Assembly (NCBI GenBank): GCA_965112735.1 | Contig: OZ218954.1 | Location: forward strand, 4,278,001 to 4,342,000 | From: Phaeosaccion multiseriatum | Lineage: Eukaryota; Ochrophyta, other classes | DNA: 64,000 nucleotides | Direction: 5' to 3' | Shown here: positions 28,514 through 39,944 of the stretch, in pieces | Layout: each line of letters opens with the position of its first letter | Position numbering within the stretch: position 1 is the stretch's first letter | Program-made: the position numbers and the translations under genes | The notes under the pieces: generated by a model | Told to the model about the DNA's origin: nothing | Database searches by the model: none | What the model saw: only the letters and a program-made list of their open reading frames with translations

Positions 28514-30070
28514 ATGAGCCACCCTGTAGACACCAACCGGATGACAATGATGCTGGAGGACAGCCTACGAGCGCTGGCGTGGCAGCCTCACGCATTGCCA
28601 TCGCTGCTGAGGAGCGGTGGGCATATGTCGGCGTTGCTCTCGCTCTCCTCCGACCCCCGCCGCTGCGGTGCACTGACGCTCCAGCAGGTGAGTGAGGAGA
28701 AGAAGCGCCTTTTGCTCGAGAGAGTAGATGGGAGAGAGAGACTCAGAGAGAGAGAGAGAGAGGTGGGAGGAGGGGAGAGAGCGAGCGAGCGAGAGAGACG
28801 GAGAGGGAGACAGAGAGAGAGAAGAGGAGAGATAAGGGGGGAGAGAGAGGGAGAGAGAGAGGAGAGAGGGTACTAACCTCCCTCACACTGATGGCCCTGC
28901 TTTTTCTCGCTTTGTGTCTCCCCTTGGATGGTACTGGATGGTAGGCCTACCTCCTCGCCGATATTGCGTGGAGATACTCCGAGATACTTATTCGCGGTAC
29001 CCACTTGATCAGCAGGTCTGTGTCGGTCGGTCGGCTGGTCCGTCAGTCTCAGTCTTATCTGATGTACCTTCTCTCAGTTGCAAAACCGATCCATCACAGC
29101 ACCCTTAAAAAACGCAATGTTGGTAACTCCACCGAATCTGTTTTTCTCCCTCTCCCACCTGCTCTCTCCTCTCTTTTCTTCGCACGCGCTCTCTCCATCT
29201 CTCTCTCTCATCTCTCCGCCTCTCCCCCTCCATTCCCCCTCCCCCTCCCCCTCTCTACGTCTCTCTCAATCCCTCTCTCTCTCTGTGGGTTACAGACCGG
29301 ACAGAGCTGCAGTGGGGCGGGTGGTGCAAGCTAGCATGGAGGCATGCGCTCACTTTCTCGCATCCATCCAGAGTGGAGTTGCTGCAGCAGGAGAGGAGGG
29401 GCGCGAGGTGAGGCACGTATGGAGAGGTGCGAGGGACGGACGCACGGGACAGCGCGACGCATTGCATCTGCGGCCTCAGCGCCAGCTTCACTACTTTGCC
29501 CCCCCCCCCCCCCCCCCCTCCCCTTCACTCTCAGTTTCACTTTCTGTGTCAGTTTCGTAAAACTTTCTCAGCACCTCCTCCCCCTCTCCCCATCCACTGC
29601 CTTCCTCAGCCTCAGCTTCAGCAAATGGCGACTGAGGTGGTGCTCAGGGTATCGGATGCCGCTAAAAGACTCTTACTCTACGCCCAAGAGGGGCCAACCC
29701 TCGGCTCAGGCTCAGGCTCAGTCGTGCCTCCCCATCCACTGCCATCCCTCCTCGGCCCGAGCGTCGGCTCGGAAGTGCCTCCCCACGTGCTGTCCTCGTG
29801 TGTGTGCGTGCTGCTCCTAGCCGCCGCCGGAGAGGCCACAGGAGAGGGGCCTTTGGTGTCAGGACATGGGCGTTTAGTGCCAGGACAGAGGCTGGCGCAG
29901 ACCGCGCTGGAGCTTGCCAGACCGGTACGTTGCTTGGGTCAAGGGGGGAGAACAAGGCGTGGGTGTGTGTGTGTGGGCGGAGGGAGGGGCAGGGGTGGGT
30001 GGGAAGGGGGTGTGGGTTGTGTGGGCCGGCGGGTGGGCTGTAGTGGGTGGTGGGGTGGCCGTGTGAATTA

Positions 30071-30119
<49 letters not shown>

Positions 30120-33100
30120 TGTGCTTCCACGACCTTCCCACACGGGCACGTGGTGAGGCTGAAACTGAAATTGACACACGCCTCCCCCTGCCCCCCCCCC
30201 CCCACCCCCTCCCCGACAGATACTCTCCCACGAGCGACTATTGCCCGTTCTCCTACCCGCCCTACTGCGTGCCACACACTCAGAGGTGCTTTTCAGGCTC
30301 TATGAGGCGGCGGAGTGGGGAACGCCTTCCCCTCAGCATCAGCATCAGCCTCAGTCTCAGCCTCAGCCAGTGCTGCCCTCAAGGTTCAGGGTACTGTCAC
30401 AAAGCTGGCCAGCTCTGGCGGGGACGTTTTCGCATCTGGCGAGGAGGGGAGGGGAAGGGGAGAAGAAGCAGGGGCAGGGGCAGTTTTGGCAGGCTTTCTC
30501 GTCTATCCAGAGCATTCTGCGGCTGGGGGAAGAGGGAGAAGTTGAGAATCATAGAGGAGGAGGAGGAGGAGAAGGACATACAAGTGGGAGAAGGAGGAGG
30601 AGGAGGAGGAGGGGTGATGCCTGCTGCTCGCCTTCGATGCTTGCGGCGGCCTTTGTCGCGGCAGGAGGCATGCTGCACGGCCTGGCAGGGCGTGTCGTTG
30701 CCTCCTCGGATACCGCTGCTCCTTACGATGATGATTCTGCGGGAGGGACAGGAGAGGCAAGACAAAGAGCAAGTAGTGGAAGTAGAAGAGGAGGAGGAGG
30801 AGGAGGAGGAGGAGGAGGAGGAGGAGGAGGAGGAGGAGGAGGAGGAGGAGGAGGAGGATGGGAGGAGGCGGTGAATGCTGGTCTATGGGAGGCCTCTTGG
30901 GCTCTCGCCCCACTGCGGACGTTGCTGGACGCCTTGCTGGGGAGGGTGCGGAGGGGGACTGTTCGGACTGTTCCCGCTGGAGGGGAGGAGGAGTGGGGTC
31001 AGCCTGCCTGCCCTGCCAGCTGTGAGTGGGATGTTACGTCTGCGGCGGTGTTTGGGCTTGCCTATGGCTCTACGCAGTTGATTGGTCCAGGAGCAGCAAC
31101 AGTACCAAATCGTGATAGAGCAGTTGGTAATACAGAGGAGGCACTTGGTGGGCTTGATGTGGACAGCATCATCGTGGCGCTGGGAAGCTGTGTGCACCAG
31201 GGGCCGGTGGCTCGACGCTTAGCCTTGGCAACGGCTGCACCAGCAGAAGTACGTTCTTCAGTTGGTTCTTCAGCAGGACGGACGCCGCTGCTTGTGAGCG
31301 TGTATGCAGCTCTGGGTGCGCTTCTCTCTCGGCCCCGCACACGGCCACAGACGCGCCTGCATGTGCTCACACAGGCTCTTGCGGCTGCGAGAGGCGCCCA
31401 TGTGGCGAGGAGGCTTCATCAACGCGCCACCGCCGCCCCTGTGAGTGAGAGTGACTGTGGTGGTGGTGGTGGTGGTGGTGGTGGAGGAGGAGGAGGAGGA
31501 GGAGCAGGCGTCGCGGGGAAAGATCCTTCGCTGCGCACGTCGACAATGCTGACGGAGGGAATGGAAGTCGGGTTAGGGATGGGGACTGAGATTGGGATTG
31601 GGCCTCTGCCCACAGAGCTGTTGTCGAGGGTGCTCTTGGCCTTTGTGGGGCCGTTGGTGGCGTCTCTGCAATTCAGACTGCGGAGGTGCGCCGCTGCTGC
31701 TGCTGCTGCTGCTGCTGCTTTAAACTCCTCCTCGAGCGACGCACCGCCCCGTGGGTACTTCCCTGTGGAGGATGAGGAAGGCGAAGGAGCGGTGGCGCTG
31801 CTCTGCGTGGAGCTGCTATCGCTCTGCGCTGCCCCTGGTGGTCGGGGTCAGGGTCAGGGCCCTCCACCCTCGGGGCAGGCGTATCAGCAGCAGCAGTATC
31901 AGCAACAGTTGATAGTACAGCAGCAGCAGCGGCAGCAGTTGGTCCTTCAGCGTCTGTTGGAGTCGCTTGACGAGTGGCCCTTTCTTCAGCTGGCGGTGCT
32001 GTCTAGAGTGTCCACTCCAGAACTGTTTGAAGAAGTACACGGAACGGCCGCAAGGGGGTGCGAGGGCTGCTGGCTGGTACGATACAGTACAAGTAGGGCA
32101 GGGGTAGGGCCGATGGGAGAGGGGGGTGAGGAGGAAGAGGAGGAGGAGGCTGATGATCGCAAAGTAGCAGCCCTGCGAGCGGCTTGGGTGCGGCAACGGC
32201 AGCGAGAAGAGCAGGGGCAGCAAGTGCAAATGCGAGTGCACAGAGGAAACAATGGCAGTAGATGGGGTGGGTTAGCGCAGCTGGTGGAGCTGCACGGAGG
32301 AGGAGGAGGAGGAGGAGGAGGAGAAGGAGGAGGAGGACTGGCGACTGGGGGTTGCGCTCTTAGGGACGAGGAGATGGGAAGCAGGTTGGTGGTGCACCTG
32401 CAGGCCGCTCACAGATGGCTGGGCAGTGTAGGCCACTTCGCCGCTCTGCCAGCCTCCTCGCCCATCCTAGCGCCACTGCTCCTGTATCACCAACTGCGCG
32501 AGGATGAGGGGGGGGAGAAGGGCATGACTGCCATGTACATAGGAAACGGGCATAGGCGCGAGCAGCAGCCAGAGGGAGGAGGAGGAGGAGGAGGAGGAGA
32601 AGGAGGAGGAGGAGGAGGAGGAGGAGGAGGAGGAGGAGGAGGGGTGGTGTGCGTCAACTTGGTCGGGCTCCTCCTCTCTCTCTGCCAACACACGCTGGAC
32701 CCGTGTAATGCGCTGGCCCACTCTCTGCTGTGGCAGGTGCTGAATCAGCCCTACCTCCTCCAAGCCGCCGCTGCTGCTGCTGCTGCTGCTGCTGTATCAC
32801 CAACTACTGTAGGAGATGGAGATGGAGATGGAGAGAGCCTTAGAGGGAGGCTCGCGTGCCGATACGCGGTCGCCGCTGCCCAGAGCTTCCCCACGGCTAC
32901 CTCAGCATCCAGCCTGGCCACTGCGGTTGGGCTTTTAGTGGGCGGACTTGGGTATCACAGGACCATGCAGAGCGCCGCCCTGTACACTGTGGGGGTGCTG
33001 AGAGCGAGGGCGCTGCAATTGCTTGGTAATGTTGGTCGTCATGATGCTGCCGCAGCAGTTGGTCATACAGCAGCAGGTGTTGGTGGCGGGGAGGGGGAGG

Positions 33101-33581
33101 CGGCAGGGGTGGGGGTTCTTGCTCTCCTTTTCGGTCTACTCAAGGTGTGCTCACTGGACCTTCTTCCTCACCTCATGTCCGAAGTAGAGCTGCTGTTGCT
33201 TGGCGACGACCTGTCACCAACCCACACAGAGCGGGCCTTTTCCGTGCTCTACGACTCCATCTCGCATCGCTGTGAGCCGGGCCGGAGGAATGACTTGGCC
33301 TACTGGTATCTCCGATTGGCGAATCAGCATGAGGCGCTGGTGATACGGCAGCAGCAGGAACAGCAGAAGTTGGTGGTACAGGAGCAGCAGCAGCAGAGAG
33401 ACGGGGTGAAGGTGGCTCCGGGAGAAGGGAAAGGGGGGGGAGAGCGCGGGGGAGGAGCGGGAGGAGCGGGTGGGGTGGGCGGTGCAGTTGGCGATACAGC
33501 AGCAGTACTTGGTGATGCAGCAGCGGTTGGTGATACAGAAGGGTCGAGACGGGAGACTGTCGGCGCTTCTTCCTCTCTCAG

Positions 33582-33616
<35 letters not shown>

Positions 33617-33681
33617 GTCAACCACGAAGGGGACAGAGGAGTGTGGTAATTTCGCCCAGTGGGATGCAGAGCATGCTGTAG
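28514..33681 (+). CDS. Large helical-repeat-like protein with poly-Gly inserts (at least 5 exons, over 1,300 aa)
   Basis: Firm exons: 28514-28687 (58 codons), 29622-29924 (101 codons) and 30220-33681 (1,153 codons plus stop), all phase 0. Between them lie a probable exon beginning at 28945 (AYLLADIAWRYSEILI), a small one near 29080-29125 and one near 29299-29408 (PDRAAVGRVVQASMEACAHF); I could not fix all their boundaries. The sequence is rich in Leu/Ala helices of about 20-40 residues (for example ILSHERLLPVLLPALLRATH and VCVNLVGLLLSLCQHTLDPC), compatible with a HEAT/ARM-like solenoid, interrupted by coded runs of Gly from (GGA)n near 30,787-30,857, 31,455-31,500, 32,290-32,335 and 32,575-32,645, and by Gln-rich stretches. 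No named family is recognised. The C-terminus is Gln-rich. Confidence 0.7.
30070..30117. repeat. (GT)n dinucleotide run in an intron
   Basis: About 48 bp of GT repeat inside the intron before the long last exon of the helical-repeat gene. Confidence 0.9.
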
Positions 33682-34106
33682 TCTTAAACGGAGATGGACT
33701 TCCAAACTGTTGAGTGTCCCACAAACTCACTCCCACACGCGCGGAGGGAACGGTGAGAGAGAGAAAAGGTAAAGAAATCATCTTTTTCTTTGTGCATATT
33801 CAAAAGAGTGGCCAATAATGTGGCCGAAACTCCCGCTGGCAATTTACTGAGCGTTCAGTACTGGAGGCCACCAGACCAGAGGAACAGGGGAAGCAGATGT
33901 TCGCCATGAATGCACGCTTTCATCAGTCCTCCTCCCTTCCTCCTTCCTTCTCGTCAAGCAGTCCTCCTTCCTTCGTGTCAAGCAGTCTCCTTCCTTCGTG
34001 TCAAGCAAGCAGTCTCGCATCTTCCCTACCACTCACTCTCAACCCCTCAACCCGTTCTCGTCAAGCAATCCTCCCTCCTTGTCAAGCAGTCCTCCCCCAT
34101 TGTTCT
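33682..34106. other. Intergenic region between convergent genes
   Basis: About 425 bp. It contains a diverged tandem of TCGTGTCAAGCAGTCCTCC-like units at about 33,930-34,095. No exon is seen. Confidence 0.5.
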
Positions 34107-34682
34107 TCAGTCGTTCTTCGTGTCCTCATCGGCAGTCTTGGCGGGAAACCAAGGCACGAGGCGGGATGTGCTTTTCTGAGGGAGTCGATGACAGGAGGGA
34201 AACGGGGCAACGGGGGCATGGGTATGGGGGAGGGGGAAGTGGTTATACAGTATGGAGAGGAAGTCCTCGGGTCCTACCCTCTCTGTCCTGACCCCACGTA
34301 CCACACGCACCTGGTACTGCTCGTACTCAGGGTACTTGCGACGTGTGATACCCTCCGTCATTGTCGTACTCCCCTGGAACAGCAGCATCAGCACCACCAC
34401 CCCTACGAAACTCCAATTGAGATCAGCGACCTCCTGCCACGTGTCGGCAATAGAGGCATTGCTGTTTGAGGGAGGCGGGTGGGGATCGGGTGGGCGGGTG
34501 GGTGGAGGGAGAAACGGAGGAGGAAGGGGAAAGGGGAAGGGACGATGTAAATAGATGTATGGTTCTGTAAGGGGTAGCCCAATACGAAGGGCAGCTTGGT
34601 TCAGTAGCGGGTCCCCCCACACGCACACACACACGCACACACACGCACACACACGCAGACACACACACGCACACACACGCAT

Positions 34683-34718
<36 letters not shown>

Positions 34719-36857
34719 CTTCACACACGCAAGACGCACAGACAGCCACACACACACTTACACACACTAGCCCTCCCTCTCCCTTCTCTCCCTCCCTCTC
34801 TCTCTGTCAGTCGCTGTCCTTCCGCTCTCTCTCTCTCCCTCTCCCTCTCCCTCCCCGCCCCCTCTCTCTAGGTCGCCCTGGCTCACCTAAAGAGGGCGAA
34901 GGCCACCCACACGGTCTGCTCGAAGAAGAAGTTCGGATGCCGACACAGGGCAAACAGTCCTGAGGTGCAAAAACCCTTCGCGTAGTCGCCATCTGAAACT
35001 GTAAGAGGCTTGCCCGCGGCCTTGAGTCTATACTTCTCCGATTGAAAGGACCACTGCTGCTGGTCGGCCACAGCTTCTCCTATTATCGCCTGGAGACAGC
35101 AAAAACAGCAGCACAGGAAGGACGGAGGGAGGGGAAGAAGGAGGGAGGCAGGGAGGGAGGGAAGGAGGCAGGGACAATGAGTGATGATTCTGATGAAGTT
35201 GCAACAACTTTAAAACAAAAAAAGAACAACAATGGGAGGGGGGAAGAAGCCAACATGGCAACAGGAGATTAAAGAAAAGGAGAGAAAGAGAGAGGGGGGG
35301 GGAGGAGGAGAGAAGGAGAGAGTGTGGAGAAAGAGAGAGGGAGGGAGACGAGGAGAGAAAGAGAGAGAGTGTGTGGAGAAAGGTATAGGGAGGGAGAGGG
35401 AGAGAGAAAGAGAGAGAGTGTGTATATGTATGCTTCTCACCAGGAACATGGTCGTGGCCGCAGCGGCGTCGAACCGGTTCAGAGCAGTGCCTCTCTGGGC
35501 ATAGGCGAAGGCGAGGGGCAGAGTGATGGCCATCAACAGCACGTGTTGGAATATGCTGATAAAGAGCAGGTTGAACACCGGCCACAGAAGCTTCGGGATG
35601 ACCTGCTCACTCACACCAAGCCATGAGGAGAGGGAAGGGGTGTGAGAGGAGTATTGAGCAAGAGGAGAGGAGGGAAGGCGCGGGAGTGATGAGCACTCGT
35701 CCAGGGTGCAGCAGGAGCAGCAGGAGCAGCAGTAGGAGCAGCAGCAGGAGCAGCAGCAGCAGCAGCACCACCAGGTCTCGCAACCGTAGCTATGGCAGCT
35801 CTGGTAACAACTGCCTGCTAAGATCGGTCCATACCTCTTCTACCCATATGCCTGCTCACCTTTCTCAGCTCTAACCACCTGTAGTCCTCGCCCTCCCAGG
35901 CGTAGCCTCCCCTGATGTGCGAAGGAACAAAGGAAGGAAGGAAGGAAGGAAGGAAGGAAGGCGTGGGAAGTGTACATCGCCCGAGTAAGAGATGCGGCAA
36001 TGGGGAGAAGACGGAGCAAGAGGAAGAGAGGTTTCCCACAGGGGCAGAAGGATATGTCTATGAGTGGAGGATACAGTGACTATCAATGTAGAAGACAATT
36101 TCATAACGAACAAGAGAGAGGGAGAGAGACAGAGTGACGGAGAGGCCTAGGCCCTACCGGCCATCTCTACCCTCCTTCCCAAAGCGCACCTCCTCCAGAA
36201 GTTGAAGGTGAGACGACATCCCCATAGAGTGACAAGGAGGGCCATGAGCAAGCAGCGAGGGTCCAAGTGGGATGCGAAGAGGGGCGACTCTTCGTCTGCA
36301 CCCTTCAGCCCGTACTGCCCTTCATCTTCACCGCCCCCCGATCGTGCGGCAAATATCCATGCGTACACCACTGGGGCGATGCTCCACAGTCTATCCACGC
36401 TGTCTCGGTCGTGGTGGAGAGCGGAGGAGGCAAGGGGAGGGGAGATGAGCTAACCATTTTTTTGCCTTACCACCGCATACGTAAGTCTCGGGGACACACG
36501 CTAACCAAGGAAGGACATAAGCAGCAGCGCAGCACTCAGTAAAGTAAATCCAGATCTCGCTTGCAACCACCCCCTTCTTTTCAGCTTCCCTCTTTGTTCC
36601 GTTGATTTTTGTTCGTTGCCTTGAGACACACACACGTACGTCGAGCAGTTTCCCGTAATGGTACTCGACAGGAACGAGTACGCGGCACACAGCGCACAGA
36701 GCAGCATTGCAGCGATGAGTGGGTTGGATTCGCCCGAGGAGAGCGCAAGGAGCGACCGAGGCCATTCCGTCACAGGGGACGCCAAAACTGCTGGCAGCTG
36801 CTCGTGCCAGAAAGGCTCCAGCACCCCGCTCACGAGCGAGTGGATACAGCACGCCAT
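34107..36857 (-). CDS. DUF1295 membrane protein, steroid 5-alpha-reductase-like fold (7 exons, 354 aa)
   Basis: Exons (minus): 36857-36640, 36399-36190, 35911-35860, 35602-35441, 35089-34887, 34461-34311, 34175-34107; all GT-AG and in phase. Diagnostic stretches in order: [40 protein letters not shown] then [61 protein letters not shown] and [20 protein letters not shown] then YEQYQ. These match the DUF1295 family (3-oxo-5-alpha-steroid 4-dehydrogenase C-terminal superfamily), integral membrane NAD(P)H-dependent reductases or methyltransferase-like proteins. [10 protein letters not shown] is the usual nucleotide-site region. Several hydrophobic helices fit an ER or plastid membrane location. 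The substrate is unknown. Confidence 0.88.
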
Positions 36858-36989
36858 CTCCCGTTAGAATGCGTCGAGTGTAAGTAGATGCGATGGTGGT
36901 GATAATTGTTGAAGAGAAGAATTACGCCCTAGAGAGAGAAGAAATTTAAGGCAAGTGGTTGTCCAAATCTGTGAGCACATCCACTCACG

Positions 36990-37215
36990 CCTTTCAGTTC
37001 TTGGTGGCTGCGCCGGCCGTAATCAGTAATCAGCCCCCGGCTGGAGCATAATCAGTAATCAGGTCGGCTGCGCCGGCCGTAATTACTAATCAGATAGGTC
37101 GAGGCCTAGGCCTAGAACCGCCGGCCTAGGGAGAAAAAATGGCCGGCCTAGAGCGGCCAACGGCCGCCGGCCTAGGCCTAGAGCGGCTGTAGGCCGCTCG
37201 GCCTAGGGCCTAGAG
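36990..37215. repeat. GC-rich palindromic and short-tandem repeat cluster
   Basis: Contains repeated TAATCAGTAATCAG units and GGCTGCGCCGGCCGTAAT duplicated at about 37,004-37,021 and 37,064-37,081, then a dense array of GGCCTAGGCCTAGAGCGGC-like palindromic words to about 37,215. It precedes the LINE-like fragment and has no coding potential. Confidence 0.65.
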
Positions 37216-37766
37216 CATAGGCTTCTAGGCCAGTCTGGAGCCGACTCCCCAGACGCGCCCTCTCCGGAGCTCGCGACCCAACCTATGCCCACCCGGCGCA
37301 TATGCTAGACCTAACCCTGAGTAACAACATTTGCAGGACGGCCTTGCATGTGCTTCACACGGACACCAGACCGGGAGCGGCAGCAGCCCAGCCACAGCGA
37401 GACCCGCAAGGAGCGACACTAGCTACAGGGGCATCATCATCTACGAACGAGAGCGCGTTCGCCTCTCCACATTCGCCATCGAAACCCACGGTCGACTCGG
37501 CGCACAGGCGCAATCGCTCCTCCACGCACTCGCCGAGCACGTGGTGACCCTCACGGGCCGCACTGGCTCCTCCACCACCAAGCAAGGGCCACGTCCTGAC
37601 CAGACTTCGCTGTCCCCTCAGCTGCAGCCACCAGATACGGCTCTCGGAGCGCGAGCGCGCCTTCCTGGGTCGGCTCAACCGCGGAGCCGGTCCTGCACTC
37701 CCCCTCGCTCCCGCCCTAGAGGGGGAGTAACCGGCCCCTCGAGGGCCCCGGAGACACAGCGATACC

Positions 37767-37822
<56 letters not shown>
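37216..37822 (+). mobile_element. 5'-truncated LINE-like retrotransposon tail with (CA)n end
   Basis: Frame fragments read CPPGAYARPNPE-like text, then DTRPGAAAAQPQRD, and after a frame change VRLSTFAIETHGRLGAQAQS LLHALAEHVV, the typical C-terminal end of non-LTR retrotransposon polymerase proteins (FAIETHGRLG... motif). It is followed by about 250 bp of untranslated region and a (CA)n run at 37,770-37,822 in place of a poly-A tail. At least one frameshift is present, so it is dead. A second copy of its last 220 bp is at 44,990-45,208. Confidence 0.65.
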
Positions 37823-37824
<2 letters not shown>

Positions 37825-38885
37825 AGCGACCCTGGTTCCTGGTCCTGGCCGGCGCCAGCCGGCCTGGTTCCTGGTTCTGGGCTGGCCTGTCTCAACCATG
37901 TGAGGGGGCGACTGAGTCAGTGGGGCCGTGACGACGTGATGATGCTGCAGACGGTTTCAGCGATGCTTGTCAAGGGCATTGCAGCAGCCAAGTGTACCGA
38001 CATGGAGTCCTGGCTGACGGCCATCAAGGCCTGGATGGCAGTGGACGACGAGCTGCAGAGCGTTAGGGCGGGGCAAGTGCTTGGCGAGGGGCCTTTGCCC
38101 GGGCAGGAGTGGGGAGGAGGCAGAAGCAGCAGCGGCGGTGGCACCTCAGCGGGGCCGAGGGCGAGCGGCGAGGTGGGCTTACTGAGTCTCATGCACGCTA
38201 ATCGTCACACACGTACGAGATGGACCTTCCGCTCTTTGGCGGCTGTGGCTGAGGCGATGGTGACAGTGCCGGCCATTGGCGCCTACTACATGGCGCCGCT
38301 CAACACCGACTGGATGCTCCGGCATGTCTGCAACATGCACTTGTCGATGTCGACTTTGTCTGTCGGTGGGGGGGGGGTGGCAGTGGATGGGTGGACAGAG
38401 CTTCGGCGGAGGAAGTGGCGACACATCTTCGGGCCTTTGAGCAGACGTACCGCCCGGGGTGTAGCGAACATCTTTGGTCGGTGGAGGAGGAGCAAAGTGG
38501 GGCAGCGGCAATCATGGTAGGGGCAGAGGAGGCAGGGGCAGAGGTGGGTGAGGGAGTGTATGACCACATGGTGCAGCAGGTGGCTGGGGCAAGTGGGGCA
38601 GGAGCGATGGCAGTGGCTGGCATTGTTGGCAATGGCAATGGGAATGGCAACAATGGCAGGCCGCCATCGTGTCACTGGTGGGGAAGCGGTGGTACACAGA
38701 CGCCTCCGCTCCGTCTTCGCTCATTTGGATGCTGCAAAACAACCTCGCTCAGCGGCTGCGCCTCACCATGACCCTTGCTGCGCATGATGCCAACGGCACG
38801 CCAACCAACTTTAAGTGCCCGTGGGCGAGGTCGAAGTGGATGTTCCTGCGGGAGGGAAGGGCATCATCTTTGCAGCTAGCTCGTA
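37823..38885 (+). pseudogene. Broken coding region between a LINE tail and a TIR element
   Basis: From about 37,890 the plus strand encodes protein-like text: GRDDVMMLQTVSAMLVKGIA, TDMESWLTAIKAWMAVDDEL, WTFRSLAAVAEAMVTVPAIG, DWMLRHVCNMHLSMSTLS. After a G-run at 38,371-38,380 coherent sequence continues in another frame (EEVATHLRAFEQTYRPGCSE HLWSVEEEQS) and then a third (VSLVGKRWYTDASAPSSLIW MLQNNLAQRLRLTMTLAAHD). Two frame changes, no start and a 3' end cut by the TIR element mark it as a gene relic. No family recognised. Homopolymer sequencing error could explain the first change. Confidence 0.45.
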
Positions 38886-38908
38886 CGAAGATCGACCCTG
38901 GTCGAGCC

Positions 38909-39116
38909 CGACCCCTGACACGCTATCCGCTATCCGCTATCGCCGGCGCGCTATCCGCTATCCCGGCGATCGCCGGCGCGCTATCCGCTATCCCGCCGCC
39001 AGCCAGCGCGCTATCCGCTATCGCCGGCGCCAGCCGGCACGCTATCCGCTATCGGCCGGCGCCAGCCGGCGCGCTATCCGCTATCGAGAAAGTGGGCGAT
39101 AGCGTGTCAGGGGTCG
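38909..39116. mobile_element. TIR element (MITE-like), copy 2
   Basis: Ends are inverted repeats CGACCCCTGACACGCTATC. The 208-bp interior is almost wholly made of CGCTATCCGCTATC and GCCGGCGC units. It ends the broken gene to its left. Same family as the copies at 13,015 and 45,262. Confidence 0.65.
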
Positions 39117-39561
39117 ACCCTGGGCAAGACTGGCACCTGGCACCGAATGAGTGGAAGTAGTACGTTCCCGTATCGGAGGGCACCGGATGAGATGAGGTGG
39201 TGGTGGTGGTGGTGGTGGAGGAGGAGGAGGAGGAGAGGAGGAGGAGGCAGGCATTCTTTCAAAAGAGAGAGATTTATCTTCATAAAAGTAGTACGTTCGA
39301 GTACGTAGTAGTACGAGGAAGGGGGAAAAATAAGCAGATGGACCCGTTTTGCGCGCTAAAAATAGTAGCTGCATTGCCAAAACGCGCTTTAATTATAAAA
39401 ATGAATTAATCAACACAATGCGTAATTCGTCCCTTCTCTTGTGCACGCATGGGAGGATGGAGAGGCGCTGTACAGCCCCCTCCCCGCGCCCATCTTTTCT
39501 CCATCACCCCTTATCCCACCTCTCTCTATCCGTCTATCTGTCTCTCTCTCCCTCTCCTCTC

Positions 39562-39596
<35 letters not shown>

Positions 39597-39944
39597 CCAC
39601 AGTCCACAGTGGCTGCATCCAGCCACGCGTGAGTCCTGCGTCTACAATTATTTTTGGATCCGTCTCCTAAGTCGTGTGTCTAGTAACAAACAGATCATGG
39701 ACATCTCGGTGAACCCATCGCCATATCGTCATCGCCTACCGTCTCCTTCGGTGTTTTGTTGCACGCGCAGAATCTGAGCAAAGCAACGGCTTCGGCAAGC
39801 ATTTTGCCGCCAAAAAGTCACGCAAAAACAAAATCAAGCCACCCCCAGACACTGCACATTATTCACCCTGCAAGGGGTCGTTTTGTTGTCCCCCCCTGTC
39901 TGTGCGCCCCCCCCTCTCCCCCTCCTTCCTCCTCCTTGTGTTAG
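39117..39944. other. Intergenic region
   Basis: About 830 bp with a (GGT)n/(GGA)n run at 39,197-39,245 and a (CTGT)n run at 39,561-39,595. No coding exon is recognised. Confidence 0.5.

Noticed and set aside
35623-35874. Ser/Arg-rich plus-strand frame
   Set aside because: Antisense of a DUF1295-gene intron with a CAG repeat; no independent support.
39000-39110. CTATCCGCTATC direct repeats resembling a CRISPR-like array
   Set aside because: Units are short, uneven and bounded by terminal inverted repeats, in a eukaryotic genome; a TIR element fits better.
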